Shown here piece after piece: positions 33,772-44,373 of a stretch of DNA of 64,000 bases. The notes under the pieces were generated by a model. The model saw nothing but the letters and a program-made list of their open reading frames with translations, was not told the origin of the DNA and made no database searches. Position 1 is the first letter of the stretch; each line of letters begins with the position of its first letter. A program made the position numbers and the translations under genes. Where the stretch lies: the NCBI GenBank assembly GCA_950097015.1, contig CATNEN010000034.1, forward strand, positions 5,350,501 to 5,414,500, written 5' to 3'. The DNA comes from Macrostomum hystrix. Its lineage: Eukaryota; Platyhelminthes; Macrostomidae.

Positions 33772-36700
33772 ATGATTCGTCACAGCTACCAGTCACCTGC
33801 TCATCAGTTTCTGCTTCTCCTGGCTGCTCAAAGTTTTATCTGCTCAGCCAACGCTGCCCTGATTGTCAACAGCGGATTCTCGCTCACCTGCTCAGCGGAT
33901 CAGGCTAGTTCGAATTCTCTGGTGCAGGTTCTGCTCAATGGAGTAGCCGTGTGCAGCACCAGCACTGTGTTCGGTGAGCAGTTTAATATACTGTAATCAT
34001 GATTAATTCTGTGAAGGAGAAGGATGAAGACTCGACTGAAGAGAAATCAGAATTTAGCAATGACAAAACCTAGTTGTGCCAGATATTCAGCCAGTGTAGC
34101 AGCAGCAGCACCAGCTATTAAGGACTGCTTACTCACATCTACTCACGGCTTCCTTCTAACCAAGCCTCTTTCTACCCCAGGAATCCTACTCCAGGCTTCC
34201 TTCTACCCCAGGCGTCCTTCTACCCCAGGCGTCCTTCTACCCCAGGCTTCCTTCTACCCCAGGCGTCCTTCTACCCCAGGCTTCCTTCTACCCCAGGCTT
34301 CCTTCTACCCCAGGCGTCCTTCTACCCCAGGCGTCCTTCTACCCCAGGCTTCCTTCTACCCCAGGCTTCCTTCTACCCCAGGCATCCTTCTACCCCAGGC
34401 TTCCTTCTACCCCAGGCGTCCTTCTACCCCAGGCTTCCTTCTACCCCAGGCTTCCTTCTAACCAAGCCTCTTTCTACCCCAGGCTTCCTTCTAACCCAGG
34501 CTTCCTTCTAACCAAGCCTCTTTCTACCCCAGGCTTCCTTCTACCCCAGGCTTCCTTCTACCCCAGGCGTCCTTCTACCCCAGGCATCCTTCTACCCCAG
34601 GCGTCCTTCTACCCCAGGCTTCCTTCTACCCCAGGCGTCCTTCTACCCCAGGCTTCCTTCTACCCCAGGCTTCCTTCTACCCCAGGCGTCCTTCTACCCC
34701 AGGCGTCCTTCTACCCCAGGCTTCCTTCTACCCCAGGCTTCCTTCTACCCCAGGCATCCTTCTACCCCAGGCTTCCTTCTACCCCAGGCGTCCTTCTACC
34801 CCAGGCTTCCTTCTACCCCAGGCTTCCTTCTAACCAAGCCTCTTTCTACCCCAGGCTTCCTTCTAACCCAGGCTTCCTTCTAACCAAGCCTCTTTCTACC
34901 CCAGGCTTCCTTCTACCCCAGGCTTCCTTCTACCCCAGGCGTCCTTCTACCCCAGGCATCCTTCTACCCCAGGCGTCCTTCTACCCCAGGCGTCCTTCTA
35001 CCCCAGGCTTCCTTCTACCCCAGGCTCCCTCGCTACCCCATTCTACCCCTGCCCTGTGTACAGCTGTTCTGTCCACGGACAGGTGAGGGTGCCACGTCCC
35101 ACTAAAATTTCTACCTTAGCTGATGCTGGTAACCAATTTTATAGCGTGGCGAGCTGAAGAATTTGGGGAATTAAGTGCCCCGCTTAATAGTGGCCCCTAA
35201 ATGAGATTCGAACTCCCGACCTCCTCTCGGCTTGGACTCCTAGTACATGACAGAAACGGTGAGAGAAGCTAAAAACCCGCAGGAAAATGCAACAAAGAAT
35301 CGGCAGTGTGGAACACGGTCTGCGGACTGGATTCCAGTGTGGCAGGCACCATTGACTTGGTTGCCATGCACCGGACTGGGACTGCGGGACTTCAGCAGTT
35401 TCAGCATGAGATTGGCCGCTGTTCCATCACCAATGGTAGCCAGTCTGTCAGCGGCGGATTTCAACAGTGCCGTCTGCGCCTCATCGGGTCATTGAATGTG
35501 TCGGGCATTCTCACCTTCTATTGGACAAGTGAGCTATTTTTTTCACAGCAATCCTTTGTAAAATTTATTTGGTATCTGTCGTAAAGTACATATAACTCAA
35601 GCACTAAAGTGTGTACATCAGCTTGACACCTCGAAACTGTCACCTGACACGCAGACTCTTTGCCGTCTACTCTGTACCGAATCCGCGTCATTGAAGCTCA
35701 GGATATCAAAGGCATGGACAGCTCCGGTGCAAACTCAGACGCCTTTGCCTTGGCAGCCAGCACCGCTTGCAACCCCATTGTGTTTCAGAGCACCGATAAG
35801 GTTACAGGTGAGCTGCATGGCCATCTACTGACTAACACCTGCTCACAGCTTCCTTCTATCCTTGGCTTCCTTCTACCCCAGGCTTCATTCTACCCCAGGA
35901 TTCCATCTACCCCAGGCTTCTATCTACCCCAGGCTTTCTTCTACCCCAGGCTTTCTTCTACCCCAGGATTCCTTCTACCCCAGGCTTCATTCTACCCCAG
36001 GCTTCCTTCTACCCCATGCTTCATTCTACCCCAGGCTTCATTCTACCCCAGGCTTCATTCTATCCCAGACTTCCTTCTACCCCAGGCGTCCTTCTACCCC
36101 AGGCTTCCTTCTACCCCTAGCATCCTTCTACCCAAGCCTCTTTCTACCCAAGCCTCTTTCTACCCCAGGCTTCCTTCTACCCCAGGCTTCCTTCTACCCC
36201 AGGCTTCATTCTACCCCAGGCTTCATTCTACCCCAGGCTTCATTCTACCCCAGGCTTCATTCTACCCCAGGCTTCATTCTACCCCAGGCTTCTATCTACC
36301 CCAGGCTTCTATCTACCCCAGGCTTCCTTCTACCCCAGGCTTCCTTCTACACCAGGCATCATTCTACCCCAGGCTTCATTCTACCCCAGGCTTCATTCTA
36401 TCCCAGGCTTCCTTCTACCCCAGGCTTCCTTCTACACCAGGCTTCCTTCTACCCCAGGCTTCCTTCTACCCCAGGCTTCATTCTACCCCAGGCTTCATTC
36501 TACCCCAGGCTTCATTCTACCCCAGGCTTCCTTCTACCCCATGCTTCATTCTACCCCAGGCTTCATTCTACCCCAGGCTTCATTCTACCCCAGGCTTCAT
36601 TCTACCCCAGGCTTCCATCTACCCCAGGCTTCTATCTACTCCAGGCTTTCTTCTACCCCAGGCTTCCTTCTACCCCAGGCTTGCTTCTACCCCAGGCTTC

Positions 36701-38774
36701 TATCTACTCCAGGCTTTCTTCTACCCCAGGCTTCCTTCTACCCCAGGCTTGCTTCTACCCCAGGCTTCCTTCTACCCCAGTCTTCCTTCTACCCCAGGCT
36801 TCCTTCTCTTTCGACAGACTCGCTGAATCCACTGTGGAACAGCACCCTGGCGCAGCCATTCTCAACAGTCGAACTGCTCCTAGAAGTATTCGATGACGAT
36901 GGCTCGGTTTTTGTGCCGGGCTACCTTGGCTACTGCTGGGTGACCCTGCGACTCGGCGAGGGCAGCTGCTGGCTGAGCAGGCAGGGTGGTCTCAACTACT
37001 CAGTTACCGAGGCTGGCAACGGTGTGTGCTCAAAATCATTATATAACTTTTTGTATTTTAGACAGCATCGCTTTTCATAGTTGCAGCTAAGCATCTGCAC
37101 TTTAGCCTCGTGCCCACCACTGTAGCATTTGCTGGAGTGAAACAGCTAAAACTATGGCGTTGATCTTCAATATCTTTCGCTCTGGCAAAACCTCCCCTTG
37201 TTGAAGGAGGCAAATTTCAATACCTAAAACGAAGGAAAGAAAAATTATTTGGTTTAGTTAAGGCATTCTTGAAGTCTGGTTACTATGGTTACTGGGTACT
37301 CTAAAGCAAAGAGCCAAATAGTGTGAAGTGGTGTCGCTTCTCTTGAAAAAGGATGTACGCAATTTTTGTAGGCCTCCATAGTTTCCTGCCTAACTGGGCA
37401 ATGAATGTAAGGCTTTTGTGAGCAAAAGGAATCTCTGTTAGAATAGCCCGGATCTGAAGCGAAAGCCATTTGTCGAAAAACCATAACCTTCAATCACCCA
37501 CCCCACTCCCTGACTGCCCACCACCTCAGGCTTCAAACCACCCACCCCACTTCCTGACTGCCCACCACCTCAGCCTTCAAACCACCCACCCCACCCCTGA
37601 CTGCCCACCACCTCAGGCTTCAAACCACCCACCCCATGCACTTCCTGACTGCCCACCACCTCAAGCTTCAAACCACCCACCCCTCTCCCTGACTGCCCAC
37701 CACCTCAAGCTTCAAACCACCCACCCCACTGCCTGACTGCCCACCACCTCAAGCTTCAAACCACCCACCCCACTGCCTGACTGCCCACCACCTCAGCCTT
37801 CTAACCACCCACCCCACTCCCTGACTGCCCACCACCCGAGACTTCAAACTACCCACCCCACTCCCTGACTGCCCACCACCTCAACCTTAAAACCACCCAC
37901 TGCCTGCACCAACCAATCATCCAGGCACTTACAAGCTGACTCTCCTGTCCGGATGGGATCTAGAGAACGCCGATTCCAGTTCTAGCGGCGTTTCCGATCC
38001 CTACGTGGTGGCCTCAACAATGGGCTTGTTCTGCGGCGCTACAACCGGAACAATACAAGGTGCGCCTGCTGAGGCTGCGTGCAAGGCTATAAATGAGAGT
38101 ATTTTTATCTCACTTCTACACCTATCAACCGCTATTTTATCTAGACTATTTGAATCCGCGCTGGAACCAGACCCTGCTGGGCCTGTTCGCTGCCAACTGG
38201 TCGATCGATTTCACCCTGTTTGACCGCGACGGCAAGTCAGAGGAGAAGATTGGGTCCTGCGTAAATCAGCAGCTACTAGTTGTTGGGATGCACGTGTGCA
38301 ACATCAGCGGGCAGGGGAACTTCACCTACCAAGTGGAGTCTGCGGAGTTTGTCGTCATCGATTTGACAGCTCACGGTGAGCTTTTCTACGGGTTGGAAAG
38401 TATTGTAACGGACTCCCTCAACCGCTTTCTTGCTCTTTGATTGGCTGCAACCACCGACTCCCCGATATTTTGATTGGTCGCAACAACCCCCTCCGTGAAC
38501 TTCTGATTGGCTGCAGCAAATACTTCCCAGATGTTTTGACTGCTTTTTGTTATACAATCCCCTCCCTAATCCTTTTATTGGCTGCAACAACCCCCCTCCC
38601 TAATCCTTTTATTGGCTGCAACAACCCCCCTCCCTAATCCTTTTATTGGCTGCAACAACCCCCCTCCCTAATCCTTTTATTGGCTGCAACAACCCCCCTC
38701 CCTGATCGTTTGATTGGTTTGCAGGATTTGTGCATCCGGGAATTAAATCTAGCAGTAAGTTTTCAGGTAAATAA
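33772..38774 (+). CDS. Secreted triple C2-like-domain protein, gene A (seven exons)
   Basis: Exons 33772-33973, 35307-35528, 35655-35807, 36818-37021, 37925-38059, 38145-38375 and 38725-38774; every intron is phase 1. Product about 398 residues. A signal peptide (FLLLLAAQSFICSANA) is followed by three C2-like modules, each split by an intron. Module 1 is divergent. Module 2 is RIRVIEAQDIKGMDSSGANS joined to DSLNPLWNSTLAQPF and FDDDG. Module 3 is YKLTLLSGWDLENADSSSSG, SDPYV, then DYLNPRWNQTLLGLF and FDRDGKSEEKIGSC. C2 family logic: DPYV and DxD residues bind Ca2+, and PxWN is structural. Each module also has cysteines, fitting an extracellular location. The last exon adds a short basic tail and stops just before an AATAAA. 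An acceptor-like TTCTTTTTCGCACAG lies 14 nt before the ATG. Function unknown; calcium-dependent lipid or matrix binding is a guess from the fold. Confidence 0.8.
34140..35035. repeat. 17-bp minisatellite in gene A intron 1
   Basis: About 52 copies of CTTCCTTCTACCCCAGG-type units, with variants AACCAAGCCTCTTTCTACCC and CCAGGCGTCC. A long duplicated block (about 34185-34500 repeated at about 34550-34900) shows higher-order amplification. Confidence 0.95.
35075..35235 (-). mobile_element. SINE-2 copy, inverted, in gene A intron 1
   Basis: On the minus strand: GGTCGGGAGTTCGAATCTCA (B-box), then CGGGGCACTTAATTCCCCAA and CAGCTCGCCACGC. It lies about 70 bp before exon 2. Confidence 0.65.
35850..36808. 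repeat. 17-bp minisatellite in gene A intron 3
   Basis: About 56 copies of TTCTACCCCAGGCTTCA-type units fill the intron. The true acceptor (TTCCTTCTCTTTCGACAG) looks like a degenerate last unit. Confidence 0.95.
37488..37912. repeat. About 42-bp minisatellite in gene A intron 4
   Basis: About ten copies of CTGACTGCCCACCACCTCAG plus GCTTCAAACCACCCACCCCA. The real acceptor (CAACCAATCATCCAG then GCACTTACAAG) resembles the CACCTCAGGCTTCAAAC part of the unit. Confidence 0.92.
38428..38722. repeat. About 34-bp minisatellite in gene A intron 6
   Basis: Eight units, the last five near-identical (CCTTTTATTGGCTGCAACAA then CCCCCCTCCCTAAT). The terminal variant GTTTGATTGGTTTGCAG is the functional acceptor of exon 7. 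Confidence 0.9.
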
Positions 38775-39019
38775 ATAAAATACTTTTCTTTCTTCAACAG
38801 TTTGTAAAAATTTTGCAATTCGCTCGTAAATTCAATATTCTTCAATAAAAAGTTAATATATAGTATGAACTTACCTGCCTTACTTACTCAGCTAAATTGC
38901 ATCGGGTAGTTACTATGATATATCTGTAGCTTGTAGAGCTACTGTGAGTAGTAATAGAGCATTATTTCAACATTTGACAAGAAGAAGACCGAACTGTTTG
39001 TTCTGGTCAGTGGACACTC

Positions 39020-39190
39020 GCTGACACCTTCCACATAGGCGCTGACTGTGCACTGGCAGATAAAGTCATCACTGGATGCCAATTTTTTTTATCGTACATG
39101 CTGAATGTAAGACTTCCAAAGTTCCAGGTGAGGTGGCTGTTGCAGACATGATTCCAGGTGGCCTCATTGGGCATGCAGTTGTCTACAGGG
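39020..39190 (-). pseudogene. Orphan C2-family exon (second half of module 1), frameshifted
   Basis: On the minus strand: DNCMPNEATWNHVCNSHLTW and NFGSLTFSMYDKK, then after a one-base slip in a run of eight A, LASSDDFICQCTVSAYVEGV and SECPLTR. This matches exon 2 of gene C (AVWNYACSNSPTWNSG, SDDLVGQCTVSAYVEG). No other exons of this copy are visible nearby, and an array starts about 40 bp away. It is a relic of a further family member. Confidence 0.75.
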
Positions 39191-39231
39191 CAGGTAATTC
39201 GTATGTTGCTCATGTGAAGTGGAGTTGGGGA

Positions 39232-40370
39232 GTGGAGTAGAGTGGGGAGTGGAGTAGAGAGTGGAGGAGTGAAGTAGAGTGCGTGAGTTGAGTAGAGAGT
39301 GGGGGAGTGAAGTAGAGTGGGTGAGTTGAGTAGAGAGTGGGGGAGTGAAGTAGAGTGGGTGAGTTGAGTAGAGAGTGGGGAAGTGAAGTAGAGTGGGTGA
39401 GTCGAGTAGAGAGTTGGGGAGTGGAGTAGACAGGGTAGTAGCTAGAGGGTAGTAGTAGACAGAGTAGTAGCTAGAGGGGAGTAGTAGACAAGGTAGTAGT
39501 TAGAGGGGAGTAGTAGACAGAGTAGTAGCTACATGGGAGTAGTAGACAGAGTAGTAGCTAGATGGGAGTAGTAGACAGAGTAGTAGCTAGAGGGGAGTAG
39601 TAGACAAGGTAGTAGTTAGAGGGGAGTAGTAGACAGAGTAGTAGCTAGTGGGGAGTAGTAGACAGAGTAGTAGCTAGATGGGAGTAGTAGACAGAGTAGT
39701 AGCTAGATGGGAGTAGTAGACAGAGTAGTTGCTAGCTAGATGGGAGTAGTAGACAGAGTAGTAGCTAGATGGGAGTAGTAGACAGAGTAGTAGCTAGATG
39801 GGAGTAGTAGACAGGGTAGTATCTTGAGGGGAGTAGTAGACAGAGTAGTAGCTAGATGGGAGTAGTAGACAGAGTAGTAGCTAGATGGAGTAGTAGACAG
39901 AGTAGTGGCTAGATGGGAGTAGTAGACAGAGTAGTTGCTAGCTAGATGGGAGTAGTAGACAGAGTAGTAGCTAGATGGGAGTAGTAGACAGAGTAGTAGC
40001 TAGATGGGAGTAGTAGACAGAGTAGTAGCTAGATGGGAGTAGTAGACAGAGTAGTAGCTAGATGGGAGTAGTAGACAGAGTAGTAGCTAGATGGGAGTAG
40101 TAGACAGAGTAGTAGCTAGATGGGAGTAGTAGACAGAGTAGTAGCTAGATGGGAGTAGTAGACAGAGTAGTAGCTAGATGGGAGTAGTAGACAGAGTAGT
40201 AGCTAGATGGGAGTAGTAGACAGAGTAGTAGCTAGATGGGAGTAGTAGACAGAGTAGTAGCTAGATGGGAGTAGTAGACAGAGTAGTAGCTAGATGGGAG
40301 TAGTAGACAGAGTAGTAGCTAGATGGGAGTAGTAGACAGAGTAGTAGCTAGAGGGGAGTAGTAGCAGAAT
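39232..40370. repeat. Composite minisatellite (about 38 bp, then about 29 bp units)
   Basis: 39232-39425: GTGGGTGAGTTGAGTAGAGA-type units. 39425-40370: GTAGTAGACAGAGTAGTAGC plus TAGATGGGA units, more than 30 copies, the last dozen almost perfect. Between the orphan exon and gene B. Confidence 0.95.
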
Positions 40371-40794
40371 CTAGCAGAATTGTGATTGAGTTTACGGGCG
40401 CCGAAAAGTCATAAAAGTTGTTGCTTTCCAAGATGTTAAGAAGCGGTATATAAAAAATCCGAACTGCCAGGAGCTTTCAATCAAACACTGACAATCGATC
40501 ATTCCATACAAATAAGTAAATATTAAATATAAATTTTTTTCCAGAAGCACAAATAAAAAACCTGTCAGTTTAACTGCATGACACATCTGTATCCGCGATT
40601 CCTGTATGCAAAATAAATGACAAAATATTAGCTTTGATAGATTCAAACGTGACTGCTCGAAATTGACAGTTGCATGTCGACTTGAAAGACTCTGAATTGC
40701 TACCAGTACTTTAAGTTATAATTTACCGTCTGCTATGTTATTCATTGAAGATGCTATCGTGCTATTCATGCATTCATTCAAACATATAGAGACA

Positions 40795-41590
40795 GTAGGT
40801 CAGTCAATCATGCAGAGACAGTGGGTCGCACATAGAGACAGTGGGTCACCTATAGAGATAGTGGGTCACCCATTGAGACAGTGGGTCACACATAGAGACA
40901 GTGGGTCACACATAGAGACAGTGGGTCACACATAGAGACAGTGGGTCACACATAGAATTTGTGGGTCACCCATAGATAAAGTGGGTCACCCATAGAAATA
41001 GTGGGTCACCCATAGAAATAGTGGGTCACCCATAGAAACAGTGGGTCACCCATAGAAATAGTGGGTCACCCATAGATAAAGTAGGTCACCCATAGATAAA
41101 GTGGGTCACCCATAGAGACAGTGGGTCACCCATAGAAACAGTGGGTCACCCATAGAAATAGTGGGTCACCCATAGATAAAGTGGGTCACCCATAGATAAA
41201 GTGGGTCACCCATAGAGATAGTGGGTCACCCATAGAAATAGTGGGTCACCCATAGATAAAGTGGGTCACCCATAGTGACAGTGGGTCACCCATAGAGATA
41301 GTGGGTCACACACAGAGATAGTGGGTCACCCATAGAAATTGTGGGTCACCCATAGATAAAGTGGGTCACCCATAGAAATAGTGGGTCACCCATAGATAAA
41401 GTGGGTCACCCATAGAAATTGTGGGTCACCCATAGATAAATTGGGTCACCCATAGAGACAGTGGGTCACCCATAGATAAAGTGGGTCACCCATAGAAATA
41501 GTGGGTCACCCATAGATAAAGTGGGTCACCCATAGAAATTGTGGGTCACCAATAGATAAATTGGGTCACCCATAGAGACAATGGGTCACC
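40795..41590. repeat. 20-bp minisatellite
   Basis: About 40 copies of GTGGGTCACCCATAGAAATA with GATAAA, GAGACA and GAAATT variants at the last six bases. Intergenic. Confidence 0.95.
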
Positions 41591-41594
41591 GATG

Positions 41595-42340
41595 TTTTGA
41601 AATTTAAAGGAATCGAAACGTATTTAAAGAATTGGAAAGCAATGGAGTAAAACGAAATGAGAGGAGAGGTATGGTATGGATTGAAAGGGAAATGAACAAG
41701 ATGGAACTCATGCACTTTTATTGATAAAGTATATCTTTTTTCTGCTTTTGTCAATCTATTCCGTCAAAAATTTTGTTGGAATTCTCAAATTTCGCAACCC
41801 ATTAGTAAAACAAACACAGTGCGTTAGATCAAAACTTGTTTAAACAAAATCTAAAAATACTGGTAAAAGCTTGTTTACCTAATAAATGTGCCCATTCAGT
41901 AAGCATCAAGCTTGCGTCGATAAAAAGTACAACAATTTTAAGAACTATCGCGAATAAAAAAATGGAATTATTAAAACAAAAAGCCGTGAGTAACTCAGCT
42001 CTTTATTGGTGTATTTGTGCTTGCATGATATGACAATAACTTTCCTAGGTCATGATGCAGACAATAAACAGTATTTATTAGTCAGTAGATCATATCATTT
42101 CTCGTTTCTCGTATTCTATATCGATTGTATTTCTCTGTTGGTTGCACAGTATATGAGTTCTATTTACAGGTTTATTGCATCAGCAACAGCAACATCTCTG
42201 AACTGTTCAGCAGGCTTGGAGTCTGGTAAAAAATTCTCACCTTCTTAACTTACCTTTGGATTAAACAATGCCAAATCCTTGGTATCGAATTGTATAAAAC
42301 CAATACAGTTATCGCTAAATAAATCAAGACAGTGGATTTA
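41595..42340. other. Intergenic DNA downstream of C2 gene B
   Basis: No gene recognised. The missing last exon of gene B could lie here. Confidence 0.35.
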
Positions 42341-42344
42341 AAAT

Positions 42345-44335
42345 GTGGAGGATAATATATTCGGAGGATATGAATTTCAAAAGATATGAAATTCGGAGGA
42401 TTTGAAATTCGGAGGATTTGAAATTCGGAGGATTTGAAATTCGGAGGATTTGAAATTCGGAGGATTTAAAACTCGGAGAATTTGAAATTAGGAGGATATA
42501 AAATTCGGAGGATATGAAATTCGGAGGATATGAAATTCGGAAGATATGAAATTCGGAGGATATGAAATTCGGAGGATATGAAATTCGGATGATATGAAAT
42601 TCGGAGGATATGAAATACGGAGGATATGAAATACGGAGGATATGAAATTCGGAGGATATGAAATTCGGAGGATATGAAATTCGGAAGATATGAAATTCGG
42701 AGGATATGAAATTCGGAGGATATGAAATTCGGATGATTTGAAATTCGGAAGATATGAAATTCGGAGGATATGAAATTCGGATGATTTGAAATTCGGAAGA
42801 TATGAAATTCGGAGGGTATGAAATTCGGAGGATATGAAATTCGGAGGATATGAAATACGGATGATTTGAAATTCGGAAGATATGAAATTCGGAGGATATG
42901 AAATTCGGAGGATATGAAATTCGGATGATTTGAAATTCGGAAGATATGAAATTCGGAGGATATGAAATTCGGAGGATATGAAATTCGGAGGATATGAAAT
43001 ACGGAGGATATGAAATACGGAGGATATGAAATTCGGAGGATATGAAATTCGGAGGATATGAAAGACGGAGGATATGAAATTCGGAGGATATGAAATACGG
43101 AGGATATGAAATACGGAAGATATGAAATTCGGAGGATATGAAATTCGGAGGATATGAAATTCGGATGATATGAAATTCGGAAGATATGAAATTCGGAGGA
43201 TATGAAATTCGGAGGATATGAAATTCGGAGGATATGAAATACGGAGGATATGAAATTCGGAGGATATGAAATACGGAGGATATGAAATGCGGAGGATATG
43301 AAATTCGGAGGATATGAAATTCGGAGGATATGAAATTCGGATGATATGAAATTCGGAAGATATGAAATTCGGAGGATATGAAATTCGGAGGATATGAAAT
43401 TCGGATGATATGAAATTCGGAGGATATGAAATACGGAGGATATGAAATACGGAGGATATGAAATTCGGATGATTTGAAATACGGAGGATATGAAATTCGG
43501 AGGATATGAAATTCGGAGGATATGAAATTCGGAGGATATGAAATTCGGAGGATATGAAATTCGGATGATATGAAATACGGAGGATATGAAATTCGGAGGA
43601 TATGAAATACGGAGGATATGAAATTCGGAGGATATGAAATTCGGATGATTTGAAATTCAGAAGATATAAAATACGGAGGATATGAAATTCGGAGGATATG
43701 AAATTCGGAGGATATGAAATTCAGAGGATATAAAATTACGAGGATATGAAATTCGGAGGATATGAAATTCGGAGGATATGAAAGACGGAAGATATGAAAT
43801 TCGGAGGATTTGAAATTCGGAGGATATGAAATTCGGAGGATATGAAATACGGAGGATTTGAAATTCGGAGGATATGAAATTCGGAGGATTTGAAATTCGG
43901 AGGATATGAAATTCGGAGGATATGAAATACGGAGGATTTGAAATTCGGAGGATATGAAATTCGGAGGATATGAAATTCGGAGGATATGAAATTCGGATGA
44001 TATGAAATACGGAGGATATGAAATTCGGAGGATATGAAATACGGAGGATATGAAATTCGGAGGATATGAAATTCGGATGATTTGAAATTCAGAAGATATA
44101 AAATACGGAGGATATGAAATTCGGAGGATATGAAATGCAGAGGATATGAAATTCGGAGGATATGAAATTCGGAGGATTTCAAATTCAGAGGATATAAAAT
44201 TAGGAGGATATGAAATGCGGAGGATATGAAATTCGGAGGATATGAAATTCACAGGATATAAAATTAGGAGGATATGAAATGCGGAGGATATGAAATTCGG
44301 AGGATTTCAAATTCAGAGGATATAAAACTCAGGGG
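42345..44335. repeat. 16-bp minisatellite, the largest array (about 2 kb), downstream of gene B exon 6
   Basis: About 125 copies of GGAGGATATGAAATTC with point variants (GGATGATTTG, AAATACGG). The 642-codon open frame on the minus strand is a repeat artefact with a 16-residue period. Confidence 0.95.
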
Positions 44336-44373
44336 ATATTAATTCGTTGGAAACGTGAATGTGCAGCACTTAC

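Noticed and set aside
33010-36826. Proline-rich FYPRLPSTPGFLLPQAS proteins
   Set aside because: Translations of the 17-bp array in introns and 5' flank of gene A.
42324-44252. 642-codon open frame on the minus strand with period SYPPNFISSEFHILRI
   Set aside because: A 16-bp array read in any stop-free frame gives a 16-residue period; no start context, no other coding sign, and it lies in a known minisatellite.
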